A stretch of 64,000 bases of DNA from Allobosea sp. 67-29 (GCF_001898115.1 NZ_MKSQ01000008.1:19250-83249), one strand, 5' to 3'; positions 10,762 to 20,134 are shown, counted from the first letter of the stretch. Translations and numbers: made by a program. Notes: generated from the letters alone by a model not told the origin.

Positions 10762-12003
10762 ATGAAAGAGCTTGATTTAGAAAGCAAAAACGCACTGTGG
10801 CGCGACCCGCGCGCCATCGCGCTGCTGATGGCGGCATCGCTCACCACAATGGCGAACGCGACGATCAGCCCGGCGCTGCCCGGGCTGGAGCGGCTGTTCA
10901 GCGCCGATCCGAACGCGGCGATGCTGACGCGGCTGCTGGTGCCCGCCCCTTCCCTCAGCGTCGCCATCTGCGCCCCGCTGGCGGGGCTGCTCGCCGACCG
11001 GTTCGGGCGCCGGGCGCTGCTTCTGGCCGGAACGGTCCTCTTCGTGATCGCCGGCTGCGCCGGGCTGGTCCTGCCGGACCTGCCGACGATCTTCGCCAGC
11101 CGTCTCGTCCTGGGCATCGCCGTCGCGCTGATCATGACGGCACAGACCGCGCTGATCGGCGATTACTTCAGCGGCCATGCGCGCAATGCGCTGACCGGCC
11201 TGCAGATCTCGGCGCGCAACTTCGGCGGGCTGGTGTTCATCTCGCTCGCCGGGTGGATCGCCGTCCTTTCCCCGCGCCTGCCCTTCGCGATCTATGGGCT
11301 CGCCATCCTGTTCCTGCCGTTGATGTGGCGGGTCATCGCCGATCCCGAACGCGCTCCTCGTACTGTCGGCGCCAAACCCGACGACAGCAGCGACGGAGCA
11401 GGTCCATGGCGCGTCTCGCTCGCCCTGCTGGCTCTGCTGCAGGCGGCAACCAACATGATCTTCTTTGTCATGCCGACGCAGATTTCGTTCTTCCTGGCAT
11501 CCCGAGGCCATGCCAGCCCTGTGATGACCGGGGCCATCCTCGGCGTGCTGATGGTTTCGGGGGGCTGCCTGGCGCTGCTCTATCCGCGCATCCAGCGTGG
11601 CAGCGGCTATGGCGGCGTCTTCCTGCTCGGCTATGGCGCGATGGCGCTCGGCTTCCTGCTCCTGCCGCTCGCCGGAGCGACGTGGCTGCTCTTCCTGGCT
11701 GCGGCCGCGATCGGTGCCGGCTACGCGCTCGTCTCGCCGAGCTTCGTGGCGCTGGCGCTGAACCTCGCGCCGCGGGCCGCGCGCGGGCTGGCCGGCGGCA
11801 TCCTGACCTCGTCGATCTTCATCGGCCAGTTCTGCTCGCCACTGATCAGCACGCCTCTGATCGCGGCTCACGGCTATCCCGGCCTGTTCCAGGGCACCGC
11901 GGGGTTGCTTGCATCGATGGCCGCCATAGCCGCGCTGGCGAGTGCCGCCGCCTGGCTGCGGCGGCGCACCGGCGCGGAACCCGCGCGATCTCCCTGCGCC
12001 TGA
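10762..12003 (+). CDS. MFS efflux-type transporter
   Basis: This 413-residue protein, probably with 12 transmembrane helices, belongs to the drug:proton antiporter side of the major facilitator family. Motif A appears as GLLADRFGRRALLLAG (about residues 73-88). The central loop around 190-215 is hydrophilic and the C-terminus is basic. The ATG is preceded by AAGAGG. Expression is very likely controlled by the divergent MerR protein through the 19-bp-spacer promoter 36 bases upstream. The pairing suggests inducible export of a toxic compound, but the substrate cannot be read from the sequence. Confidence 0.88.
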   Translation: MKELDLESKNALWRDPRAIALLMAASLTTMANATISPALPGLERLFSADPNAAMLTRLLVPAPSLSVAICAPLAGLLADRFGRRALLLAGTVLFVIAGCAGLVLPDLPTIFASRLVLGIAVALIMTAQTALIGDYFSGHARNALTGLQISARNFGGLVFISLAGWIAVLSPRLPFAIYGLAILFLPLMWRVIADPERAPRTVGAKPDDSSDGAGPWRVSLALLALLQAATNMIFFVMPTQISFFLASRGHASPVMTGAILGVLMVSGGCLALLYPRIQRGSGYGGVFLLGYGAMALGFLLLPLAGATWLLFLAAAAIGAGYALVSPSFVALALNLAPRAARGLAGGILTSSIFIGQFCSPLISTPLIAAHGYPGLFQGTAGLLASMAAIAALASAAAWLRRRTGAEPARSPCA

Positions 12004-12094
12004 GGCCTCCAGCTAGGTCAGCTTGTGCATCGCAACATGAGGCCATATCTAGGCATTGCCGAAGCACCTCCCTCATCAACGAAAGGAGAGATAC

Positions 12095-12223
12095 ATGCTC
12101 GAACGGCACGATTGCGATTGTGCCTCGGAGGCCGAGTACGGTCGCGAGGACGAATGCGAGATCCAGCAGGACGAAACGGAATCGTTCTCACCTCGCGACT
12201 ATCAGCAAGGCTTCTGGAGCTAA
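12095..12223 (+). CDS. Small acidic protein of 42 residues, unknown function
   Basis: An ATG 5 bases after AAGGAGAG opens a 42-codon frame ending in TAA. The product is very acidic, with a DCDC pair near the start, a third Cys at residue 21, a run of Glu, Asp and Gln, and a C-terminal SPRDYQQGFWS rich in aromatics. It has no signal peptide or membrane segment. The strong ribosome site and the hairpin 18 bases after the stop argue for a real gene. I do not recognise a family. A metal- or protein-binding role is conceivable from its Cys and acidic residues, but that is a guess. Confidence 0.5.
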   Translation: MLERHDCDCASEAEYGREDECEIQQDETESFSPRDYQQGFWS

Positions 12224-12241
12224 GCGCTCCTTCAGGTCACG

Positions 12242-12266
12242 GCGGAGGGCTCGTGCAGCCCTCCGC
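12242..12266 (+). terminator. Hairpin after the 42-residue protein
   Basis: GCGGAGGGC and GCCCTCCGC form a perfect 9-bp stem with a 7-base loop, 18 bases after the small gene's stop. No T-run follows, so it is either a weak intrinsic terminator or an mRNA 3'-end stabiliser. Confidence 0.45.
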
Positions 12267-12357
12267 ATCAGGTTCGGGGAACCTTCGCCGACATCACCCG
12301 ATCGAACGGTTCCGACGGATCGGCGACCGATCCCCGCAAATACCGACAATTCATACG

Positions 12358-12383
12358 AAAAGACCCGCCGAGCGACCGGCGGG
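12358..12383 (-). terminator. Terminator of the L,D-transpeptidase gene
   Basis: On the minus strand CCCGCCG and CGGCGGG pair around a 6-base loop and are followed by TCTTTT. It lies 26 bases past the stop of the transpeptidase gene. Confidence 0.75.
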
Positions 12384-12409
12384 CCTGTGATCGACGCCCT
12401 GTCGAAGGA

Positions 12410-13654
12410 TCAGATGTCGTTCTCGCCCTGCAGCGCCGCGACCGGCGCCGGCCCGAGTCCGTCCTTGTTGTAGATGTCGTCGCGGAACTGAACACCGCCA
12501 TCCGGCGTCGCCCAGGCGGTGACATAGACCCAGTAGCACGGCACCGGATCGGCGATGCGCGCGTTGACGCGCTGCCCCGAGGCGATGACCTCGTCGATCT
12601 TGGCGCGGTCCCAGCCGGGCGTGTTCTTGAGCAGCCAGGCGACATAGTCGCGCACGTTCTGGACGCGCATGCAGCCCGAGGAGACGAAGCGGTAGTCGTC
12701 GCCGAAGATGCCCTTGGCCGGGGTGTCATGCATATAGACACCGTAGGGGCTCGGAATGTTGATACGCACGAAGCCGAGCGAATTGAAATCGCCGCCCGGG
12801 TCCTGGCGGAAGGTGTAACGCGTCGCCTCGTCCGAATTCCAGTTCACCTGCGAGGGCGAAATCTCGGCGCCGCTCTGCGAGATGATGCGGATCTTGTTCT
12901 CTGTGAGGTAGTTCGGCTCCTTCCTCATCTTCGGGATGAGGTCCTTCTTGATGATCGAGGCAGGAACCGTCCAGGTCGGGTTGAAATTCACTTCCGGAAT
13001 CTTGGTCTGCAGCAGCGGCGACTGGCGGTCGATCTTGCCCACGCCCGCGGCATGACGCGTCGCGACATGGCCGTTCTCGACCGTTTCGACCATCGCGGCC
13101 GGAATGTTCGCGACGACGTAGCGATTGCCGAGATTGCCGGACCAGGTGCGCAGGCGCACGACATTCGTCTCAAGCTGACGGATGCGCCGCTCGATCGGCA
13201 CGTTGAGCGCGATGATCGTCGCCCGGTTGATCGCGCCGGTGGTCGACAGGCCGACACGGGCCTGGAACTGGCGCACCGCCGCCTCGACATAGGAGTCGTA
13301 AACGTTGCTCTCGCCCGCCTTCTGCACGAGATCGCCGGTAATTGCGAGGCGCTGGCGCAAGGCCGCGACGGCAGGGCCCCGCGCTCCGAGGCCAAGACGA
13401 TCAGGCAGTTGAACCGGCTGCCAGCCGCCACGTGCAGCGAGGTCACGATAGGCGACGATGGCCTGCTCGGTCGCCTGCAGCGTCTCGGGCGAGAGCATCG
13501 GCGTCGACGAGCGCAACACCGAGTTGCGCGGGCCGGCATCGTAATTCTGAAGCCATTCGGCCTGCTGCGCGAACGCCGGGGCTGCGGCGGCCGTGGCAGC
13601 GCCCGAAAGCAACGCCAGCACGGTCTCGCGGCGAGTCAGGCTCAGTTGCGACAT
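12410..13654 (-). CDS. L,D-transpeptidase (YkuD fold) with Tat-like signal
   Basis: This periplasmic enzyme makes 3-3 cross-links in peptidoglycan or attaches proteins to it. From ATG 13654 (ribosome site AAGAGGGAAGAG) it has 414 residues. A twin-arginine type signal (LTRRETVLALL) ends near AFA-Q. A peptidoglycan-binding domain (about 80-150) contains GPAVAALRQRL and VEAAVRQFQARVGL. The YkuD catalytic domain carries His309 (YMHDTP) and Cys328 in SSGCMRV. The neighbour upstream is an LdtR-type regulator, so this is probably the equivalent of the LdtR-controlled ldtP of Liberibacter. The gap between them holds two dyads that could be operators. Confidence 0.92.
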   Translation of the reverse strand: MSQLSLTRRETVLALLSGAATAAAAPAFAQQAEWLQNYDAGPRNSVLRSSTPMLSPETLQATEQAIVAYRDLAARGGWQPVQLPDRLGLGARGPAVAALRQRLAITGDLVQKAGESNVYDSYVEAAVRQFQARVGLSTTGAINRATIIALNVPIERRIRQLETNVVRLRTWSGNLGNRYVVANIPAAMVETVENGHVATRHAAGVGKIDRQSPLLQTKIPEVNFNPTWTVPASIIKKDLIPKMRKEPNYLTENKIRIISQSGAEISPSQVNWNSDEATRYTFRQDPGGDFNSLGFVRINIPSPYGVYMHDTPAKGIFGDDYRFVSSGCMRVQNVRDYVAWLLKNTPGWDRAKIDEVIASGQRVNARIADPVPCYWVYVTAWATPDGGVQFRDDIYNKDGLGPAPVAALQGENDI

Positions 13655-13757
13655 CTCTTCCCTCTTCACTTCATCCGAATACGGGCGACCGGCACAAAAA
13701 CGCCGCCGGGGGAGCGGCAGCGCACCAGATCGGCTCCCATGCCGGCGACGGTGTCGT

Positions 13758-13779
13758 ATCACAGTTAAAGAGGTGTGAT
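13758..13779. promoter_or_regulatory. Inverted repeat upstream of the L,D-transpeptidase gene
   Basis: ATCACA-N10-TGTGAT is a perfect dyad about 105 bases upstream of the transpeptidase start, in a short AT-richer pocket. A MarR-type dimer such as LdtR is a reasonable candidate to bind it. The half-site also resembles that of CRP-family proteins. Confidence 0.4.
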
Positions 13780-13797
13780 GAGAGCGGCGAATTTAGG

Positions 13798-13821
13798 GCA
13801 TGCCTACGTTTTGCGGCATGC
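13798..13821. promoter_or_regulatory. Second inverted repeat upstream of the L,D-transpeptidase gene
   Basis: GCATGCC-N10-GGCATGC is a 7-bp perfect dyad with the same 10-base spacer as the dyad 19 bases away at 13758-13779. The two lie between ldtR and the transpeptidase gene. It may be an operator or a hairpin. Confidence 0.4.
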
Positions 13822-13877
13822 ATGGCAGTAAAGTCACACCCGGCTGCCGCGGCCGCTCGCCGAGGAAGGGGCCCGGA

Positions 13878-13897
13878 CGGCCGGCGCGACCCGGCCG
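13878..13897 (-). terminator. GC hairpin after ldtR
   Basis: CGGCCGG and CCGGCCG form a 7-bp stem with a 6-base loop 23 bases beyond the ldtR stop. No T-run follows on the minus strand, so termination here is uncertain. Confidence 0.35.
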
Positions 13898-13919
13898 CCC
13901 CGCAGGTGGGCATGAGGCG

Positions 13920-14432
13920 TCAGAGCTTGTAGCGGATCTGGTCGGTCCAGAAGCGCTCCAGCCGCAGCAGGGCGTTGTTCATACGCTCGAAGTCATCCGC
14001 GGCGATCCCGCCGATCTGCTCGACCGTGCGGACATGCTTGTCGTAAACGCCCTTCACGATGTCGTGTACCTCCGAGCCTTTCTGGGTGAGGCTGATGCGG
14101 ACCGAACGGCGGTCGATCCGCGACCGGGCGTGATGAAGATAGCCGAGCTCGACCAACTTCTTGACGTTGTAGGAGACGTTCGAGCCGAGATAGTAGCCGC
14201 GGGTCCGCAGTTCGCTGGCAGAAAGCTCGGCGTCGCCGATATTGTACAGCAGCAGCGCCTGCACGCTGTTGACGTCGTCCCGGCCGCGACGCTCGAATTC
14301 ATCCTTGATGACATCGAGAAGCCGGCGATGCAGCCGCTCCACCAGGGTCAGCGACTCAAGATAAAGGGGCTTCACGCTCAGTTCAGCCTCGTTAGTCTTG
14401 GCAACCTCGGAAGTCTTGACGCTCGCTTTCAT
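13920..14432 (-). CDS. ldtR: MarR-family regulator LdtR
   Basis: This 170-residue winged-helix regulator resembles LdtR of Liberibacter and Sinorhizobium, which activates L,D-transpeptidase genes and affects osmotic tolerance. After a variable N-terminus it has LYLESLTLVERLHRRLLDVIKDEFERRG. The recognition region LSASELRTRGYYLGSNVSYNVKKLVELGY follows, then a wing with RSRIDRRSVRISLT. The L,D-transpeptidase gene follows on the same strand after 265 bases, matching the known gene pair. A dyad at 14544-14565 in its own leader may serve autoregulation. Confidence 0.9.
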   Translation of the reverse strand: MKASVKTSEVAKTNEAELSVKPLYLESLTLVERLHRRLLDVIKDEFERRGRDDVNSVQALLLYNIGDAELSASELRTRGYYLGSNVSYNVKKLVELGYLHHARSRIDRRSVRISLTQKGSEVHDIVKGVYDKHVRTVEQIGGIAADDFERMNNALLRLERFWTDQIRYKL

Positions 14433-14543
14433 GGTATATCCCGCCTGTTGTGTGTCAGCCGGGATTTGCTTCCCGGTCCGCTTCTGAAAAACACCATAAG
14501 CCTGACCGGATGAAAACGAGTTTAAATATCAGGATGAATCAGG

Positions 14544-14565
14544 GATTTACCCCTTTGGGTGAATC
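14544..14565. promoter_or_regulatory. Imperfect inverted repeat upstream of ldtR
   Basis: GATTTACCC-CTTT-GGGTGAATC has 8 of 9 matched arm positions and lies 112 bases upstream of the ldtR start, in an AT-rich stretch for this genome. It could be an LdtR autoregulatory site or the operator of another factor. Confidence 0.35.
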
Positions 14566-14660
14566 GTAGGTGAAGCCAGAAAGGCTTAAGCTAAAGCGAT
14601 TCTTACCATGACTCGCCGCAATCGACGGGCCTGCGGGCCGGACGCGCGACGCCTCCCGGG

Positions 14661-15107
14661 CTATTCCGCCTCGTTCTCGGCCGCCCAGGTCACGAGGAAG
14701 TAGGCCGCCATCAGCGCCACATAGATGCCGACCATCCAGCCTGTCAGAGGCACGAAACGGGGGAAGAAGAAGCTCAGCAGAAGCTGGCTCAAACTGGCGA
14801 GCAGCCAGAGCACGCCCCCCCAGGTCGAGGTCAGCCAGAGCCCGACCGCCGCGACAAGGTCGATCACCGCGAAATAGACGATGATGGCCTGGAAGCTGAG
14901 GAGACGGTTCTCGAAGGCGGGCTGCGCATCCGCCGACACGCCGAAAATCACCGTCCAGGCGAGCAAGCCCTTCGCCAGCCAGAAAACCGAGAGCAGCCGC
15001 AGGAACCAGACCAGGACCAGCCGCCAGCGCGCCGATCCCTTCTGGCTGCCTTCGCCCGCCTGCTCGCCGCGGAGGGCTTCGCCGTCGCCGCCCAGACCCA
15101 AACTCAC
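14661..15107 (-). CDS. Small membrane protein, probably DUF6163 family
   Basis: This 148-residue protein has a polar N-terminus of about 27 residues and then four hydrophobic segments (about 30-53, 70-92, 96-115 and 120-141), so it is an inner-membrane protein. The segment VGLWLTSTWGGVLWLLASLSQ resembles the conserved part of DUF6163, a rhizobial family without known function; I make that match from memory. Its ATG overlaps the stop of the upstream hydrolase gene (ATGA), so the two are co-translated. Function unknown. Confidence 0.7.
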   Translation of the reverse strand: MSLGLGGDGEALRGEQAGEGSQKGSARWRLVLVWFLRLLSVFWLAKGLLAWTVIFGVSADAQPAFENRLLSFQAIIVYFAVIDLVAAVGLWLTSTWGGVLWLLASLSQLLLSFFFPRFVPLTGWMVGIYVALMAAYFLVTWAAENEAE

Positions 15108-16159
15108 TTCCCCAGCTTCAGCTCGGCCGGGCCGAGCGGCGCGAAATAGGCTGCGATCGCCGCCGGGTCGACCGCGTCGAGCCTGTCCGGTAGCCAGCGC
15201 GGAGACTGGTCCTTGTCGACGACGACGGCGCGCACGCCCTCGTAGAAATCGTGGCCGCGGGCAATGCGCGAGACGATCCGGAACTCGGTGCGCATCGCCT
15301 CGGCGAAGTCCAGCTCCCGGCCGCGGCGCATCTGCTCGTGAGCGATGGCGACGCTGGTCGGCGATTTGGTGGCGAGGGTTTGGGCGAGCTTGCCGGCGAA
15401 GGCGCTGCCGCGACCGGCGAGGGCGTTCAGCCTTCCGACGACAGCCTGGGGAGAGGCGGCAGCGAAAGCATCGGCGATCGTCGCGGCTTCGGCCTGCAGC
15501 GGGCCGGGCGGCGGGGCGATCGTGAAGCCGACGAGGATATCGTCGATCGCCGTGCGGCTGGTCAGCGCATCGGCGAGCTCGGCCATGCGGTCGCTCGGGA
15601 CCGCATGCGTAGCAAGTCCCGCCGAAAGCGCGTCGGCGGCACCGATCCGCTCCCCGGTCAGGGCAAGGAAGACGCCGAAAGCGTCGGGCAAGCGCGGCAG
15701 CGCATAGGTCGCGCCGACATCCGGGAAGAACCCGATGCCGACTTCCGGCATGGCGAAGAGATAGCGGTCTCCGGCGATGCGATGGCTGCCATGCAAGGAG
15801 ATGCCGACGCCGCCACCCATCACGATGCCGTCGATCAGCGCGACATAGGGTTTTGGATAGGTCTTGATGCGGTGGTTGAGGACGTACTCCTCGCCCCAGA
15901 ACGCCAGCATCTCGTCATGGCGTCCCGCCTTGCCGCAATCATGCAGCCAACGGATGTCGCCTCCGGCCGAGAACGCCTTCTCGCTCGTACTGAGGACGAC
16001 GACACGCGTCACCTGAGGATCGTCCTCCCAGGCGTCGAGCGCACGGGCGAGTTCGCGCACCATGCCGAGGCTCAGCGCATTCAGCGCCTTCGGCCGGTTG
16101 AGAATGACGACGCCGGCCGCGCCGCGGATCTCGCAGATGATGTCCTGATCCTGCGCCAT
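15104..16159 (-). CDS. 3-hydroxyisobutyryl-CoA hydrolase (enoyl-CoA hydratase family)
   Basis: This enzyme releases 3-hydroxyisobutyrate from its CoA ester in valine breakdown. The 351 residues begin with the crotonase fold VVILNRPKALNALSLGM. The oxyanion-hole segments are KAFSAGGDIRWL and DGIVMGGGVGISLHGSHRIAG. MPEVGIGFFPDVGATYALPRL is typical of the hydrolase branch rather than of plain hydratases. The long C-terminal part, with TPTS-like KSPTSVAIAHEQMRRG and DKDQSPRW, is also diagnostic. It overlaps the following membrane-protein gene by 4 bases. No other valine-pathway gene is nearby. Confidence 0.88.
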   Translation of the reverse strand: MAQDQDIICEIRGAAGVVILNRPKALNALSLGMVRELARALDAWEDDPQVTRVVVLSTSEKAFSAGGDIRWLHDCGKAGRHDEMLAFWGEEYVLNHRIKTYPKPYVALIDGIVMGGGVGISLHGSHRIAGDRYLFAMPEVGIGFFPDVGATYALPRLPDAFGVFLALTGERIGAADALSAGLATHAVPSDRMAELADALTSRTAIDDILVGFTIAPPPGPLQAEAATIADAFAAASPQAVVGRLNALAGRGSAFAGKLAQTLATKSPTSVAIAHEQMRRGRELDFAEAMRTEFRIVSRIARGHDFYEGVRAVVVDKDQSPRWLPDRLDAVDPAAIAAYFAPLGPAELKLGK

Positions 16160-16481
16160 GGCCCGCTCCGGTTGCGATGGGCTGCGGTTCTGGAAGGCGG
16201 GGCCGGCCTTGTCAACGCGGAACGGTGACGGCTTTCAGGAGCCGGGCTCGCAGATGCCAGGCGCCGACCGCCGCTGCTGCTTTCATCGTCGGCATCCTTT
16301 CGGAGCAAGCGGCTCGAGCAAGCGGGCGAGCCGACTGGTGACGCCACCGCAGCGAAGCGAACTATCCCCAGGAAAACTTCGTGGATATCTTTCCCACGCT
16401 AATCTTCACAGGCACAATGCCGTCGGCCTCGGCTGCCCGATGCGGCCGCGAGGCAAGCTTCACCAACCACCCGAGGCTGTC

Positions 16482-16637
16482 ATGAGCCATCGAGACAACG
16501 GGACCTCGCGAGCAGTTGAGGAGCATGCCTCCCCGGCTGCATTGCCGCATTGGCAAAGGCTGCTCGACGAGCATTGGCGCACGGTCCTGCTGGCGGCGGC
16601 CTGGATCGTCGCGATCATCATCGTGCGCTGGAGCTGA
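16482..16637 (+). CDS. Possible 51-residue single-pass membrane protein
   Basis: From an ATG preceded by CCGAGG at about 6-11 bases, 51 codons encode a polar N-terminal half (HWQRLLDEHWRT). One hydrophobic helix (VLLAAAWIVAIIIV) and a short RWS tail follow, so the N-terminus is probably cytoplasmic or membrane-peripheral. A perfect hairpin lies 28 bases after the stop. The family is unknown. The hydrophobic helix and the flanking signals make it plausible, but nothing else confirms expression. Confidence 0.4.
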   Translation: MSHRDNGTSRAVEEHASPAALPHWQRLLDEHWRTVLLAAAWIVAIIIVRWS

Positions 16638-16665
16638 GGCGCGCGCAGGTCACGGCGCTTCGCAG

Positions 16666-16684
16666 GCGGCCGGCTTCCGGCCGC
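16666..16684 (+). terminator. Perfect hairpin after the small membrane-protein frame
   Basis: GCGGCCGG-CTT-CCGGCCGC is an 8-bp GC stem with a 3-base loop, followed by TCCTTG rather than a true T-run. It could terminate the transcript of the 51-residue frame. Confidence 0.4.
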
Positions 16685-16800
16685 TCCTTGCGGACGATCG
16701 CCCGCGTGCTTGCAGGCGACAATATTCCGAAATCAAAAGACCTCGAAAAAGCCGGAACGGCACCCCAAAAGGCCCACAGGCCGCCGCCAGCGTACGCGCC

Positions 16801-16932
16801 ATGAATACAGGCTTTGCACTTGCGATGGGCGTGGTCGCCGGACTGCTGACCAACATGGCCGCGGGGATTACGGTCGCCGCCCTCGTCTGGATGATGCTGA
16901 TGGCTCTGCGTGAAGTCATGCGCCAGTATTGA
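16801..16932 (+). CDS. Possible 43-residue hydrophobic peptide
   Basis: ATG to TGA encodes 43 residues, mostly one or two hydrophobic stretches (GFALAMGVVAGLLTNMAAGITVAALVWMML, given here as a single 30-residue span at residues 4-33), ending REVMRQY. No clear ribosome site precedes it. Hydrophobic frames arise easily in GC-rich DNA, so this is a weak call. Confidence 0.2.
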   Translation: MNTGFALAMGVVAGLLTNMAAGITVAALVWMMLMALREVMRQY

Positions 16933-17199
16933 GCGGCTCGATCGCGGGCAACCTCGCGGCGCTGTCCTCCACGCCGCCCGGAAAAGCCGGCGCCGATCGG
17001 CATCTCAAGACTGAGCCGGATGACCGGAACCGCGCGACGCTCCCGCGGGACAGACGCAGCGCCCTCCGGGCAACAGGGCAAACATGATCCGGCTTGCGAC
17101 CATGCGCCCTGTTTTGGAATTGTTCCGATGTGATATGAAGCCGGCATGCCGCTGCCGTCCCCGCTTGAGCCTCGGGCGCGCTGCGACGTCGTCAGTTGA

Positions 17200-18261
<1,062 letters not shown>

Positions 18262-18278
18262 GCGATCGCAGTTCCGGC

Positions 18279-18644
18279 ATGTCGATGGATGAGAGCCAGA
18301 GCTTTCGGGCGCTGCTGAGAACCGATCTGCGGGCGGCCATGCGGGAGCGCAAATCCGCCGAAATCGGCGTGTTGCGCGAGTTGCTCGCCGCCGTGGACAA
18401 TGCGCAAGCCGTTGCCGCCGATGGCAGGCACGATACCTACGTCTTTCACGCATTCGGCGACAGCGCGGTCGAAGTGCCCCGCCGGATGCTGGGCAGGGCC
18501 GAGCTGCGGCGCGTGGTCGAAACGGAAATCGGAGCGCGGAACGATGCGGCTGACGCCTATCGCCGCGTCGGGCGCGATGACGAGGCCGAGGAGCTGTCTC
18601 GCGGAGCCCGGATCCTGTGTCGCTATCTCGACGGTCTGGTCTGA
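18279..18644 (+). CDS. GatB/YqeY-domain-like protein
   Basis: This 121-residue helical protein has the opening FRALLRTDLRAAMRERKSAEIGVLRELLAAVDNAQ. That resembles YqeY proteins, whose fold matches the tRNA-binding tail of GatB, and whose function is not established. The middle and end are divergent from typical YqeY and shorter (usual length about 150). It starts 17 bases after hemB and is likely co-transcribed with it. Confidence 0.65.
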   Translation: MSMDESQSFRALLRTDLRAAMRERKSAEIGVLRELLAAVDNAQAVAADGRHDTYVFHAFGDSAVEVPRRMLGRAELRRVVETEIGARNDAADAYRRVGRDDEAEELSRGARILCRYLDGLV

Positions 18645-18714
18645 GCTGACGGCGGATCGCCCGCTCCCAGGCGATGTTTCAAACGGCACGGGCAAGCGCT
18701 ACCGTCTGGTTCGC

Positions 18715-20055
18715 ATGCGCCCGCTCCTTCTGCCGATTCTGGCTCTTGTGCTCGTCAGCCTCGCCGGCTGCGGCGAGGGTTTCGACACAGACCAGACGCG
18801 GCTGTGCCGGCAGGCGATCCCGCCGCTCAATCCGCCGGGCGCCCATGTCGAGATCGAGCGCGTGACGACCGGACCGGTGCCGCGGGCGCTGCGCCTGCTC
18901 TACCGCGTGCAGCTCGGAGACGGCATCGCACGGCAGCGCAGCATCGACTGCCTGTTCGGAACGGAAGGCAACGGGCTCGGGCGGCCGACACTGATCGGCA
19001 TCGCCTCGGACGGGCGCCCGATGGCACGGGCCAGCTTCTATTTCCTGCGCCGCTTCTACCTCGAGGACCGCAACGAACCCCCGCCCGATCCCGGAGCCGC
19101 GGCGGCCGAGGACCTCCCGGCGCTTCCGGCCGGCTTCGCCTACGGCCTGCAGCAGGGCCTCAGCAGCCTGCCCTCGGCGGCAATCTACAGCCTGCTCGCG
19201 GCGGCCTATGCGCTCGTCTACGGGCTGACCGGACGGATCATCCTCTGCTTCGGGGAGTTCGCGGCACTTGGCGCACTGGCCTCGGTTGTCGGCGTCGCAC
19301 TGCTGCTGTCGCTGTCGATCTCGACTCCGGTCACGGGCCTTGCGGTCGCCTTCGCGGTCGCGATCCTGGTCTCGGCGCTCCATGGCTTCGCGATGGGGCG
19401 CTTCGTGCTGCGCCATCTCGAGCGTGCCAGCGGCCAGCAGGTTCTGATCGCAACGATTGGGCTCGCGATCGCCCTGTCCGAATATCTGCGCCTCGCACAA
19501 GGGCCGCAGTTGCGCTGGCTGCCGCCGGTCTTCAACACCCCCTTCCCGCTTGCCCATGCCGGAACGTTCATCGTGACGCTGAACCCGCTCGCCACGTTCC
19601 TGACGCTGGTGGGGCTCGGGGCGACGCTCGGTCTCGTGCAGCTCATCCGCCGCACCGCCTACGGCCGGGCCTGGCGGGCGGTCTCCGAAGACGAACGCAC
19701 GGCGGCGCTCTTCGGGGTCGATCCACGCGCGGTACGCGACATCGCCGTCATCATCGCCTGCGCGCTCTGCGGCATGGCGGGCGTCATCGTCACCGTGATC
19801 TATGGCGGCATGGGGTTCGCCGGCGGGTTCACGCTCGGGCTCAAGGCGTTGGTCGCCGCCATCCTCGGCGGCATCGGCTCGGTGCCGGGCGCCGCGCTGG
19901 GCGGGCTGTTCATCGCCGGCTTCGAGGCGATCTGGTCGGCCACCCTGCCGATCGAGCAGCGCGACCTCGCCGTCTATCTGCTGCTCGCGATCGTGCTGAT
20001 CTGGCGTCCCGGCGGCTTCTTCGGCGACGGCGAATTGACGCCGCGGCAGGTTTGA
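18715..20055 (+). CDS. LivH-like ABC transporter permease with lipoprotein-like N-terminal extension
   Basis: The C-terminal two thirds (from about residue 143 of 446) is a branched-chain amino acid type permease. It begins LSSLPSAAIYSLLAAAYALVYGLTGRI and ends MGFAGGFTLGLKALVAAILGG, followed by two helices. The N-terminus is unusual: MRPLLLPILALVLVSLAGC is a lipoprotein signal with lipobox LAGC (Cys19). About 120 hydrophilic residues with Cys32 and Cys78 follow before the first permease helix. I chose ATG 18715 because this signal begins there; the frame is open further upstream but overlaps the previous gene. No livM, livF, livG or binding-protein gene is nearby, so the partners must lie elsewhere. 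Threonine ammonia-lyase follows after 79 bases. Confidence 0.82.
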   Translation: MRPLLLPILALVLVSLAGCGEGFDTDQTRLCRQAIPPLNPPGAHVEIERVTTGPVPRALRLLYRVQLGDGIARQRSIDCLFGTEGNGLGRPTLIGIASDGRPMARASFYFLRRFYLEDRNEPPPDPGAAAAEDLPALPAGFAYGLQQGLSSLPSAAIYSLLAAAYALVYGLTGRIILCFGEFAALGALASVVGVALLLSLSISTPVTGLAVAFAVAILVSALHGFAMGRFVLRHLERASGQQVLIATIGLAIALSEYLRLAQGPQLRWLPPVFNTPFPLAHAGTFIVTLNPLATFLTLVGLGATLGLVQLIRRTAYGRAWRAVSEDERTAALFGVDPRAVRDIAVIIACALCGMAGVIVTVIYGGMGFAGGFTLGLKALVAAILGGIGSVPGAALGGLFIAGFEAIWSATLPIEQRDLAVYLLLAIVLIWRPGGFFGDGELTPRQV

Positions 20056-20134
20056 CGACAGCCTGCCCCGCCTCGGCCTGTTTTCCGGCACCGCATCGCC
20101 CCGTCGGACGCCTTTCGAAACGCATGGACGCATC

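Larger units (their letters stand above)
12004..12409. other. Intergenic stretch between MFS gene and L,D-transpeptidase gene
   Basis: This 406-base gap holds one likely small gene (12095-12223), a strong hairpin after it (12242-12266) and the terminator of the convergent transpeptidase gene (12358-12383). I see nothing else recognisable in it. Confidence 0.6.
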
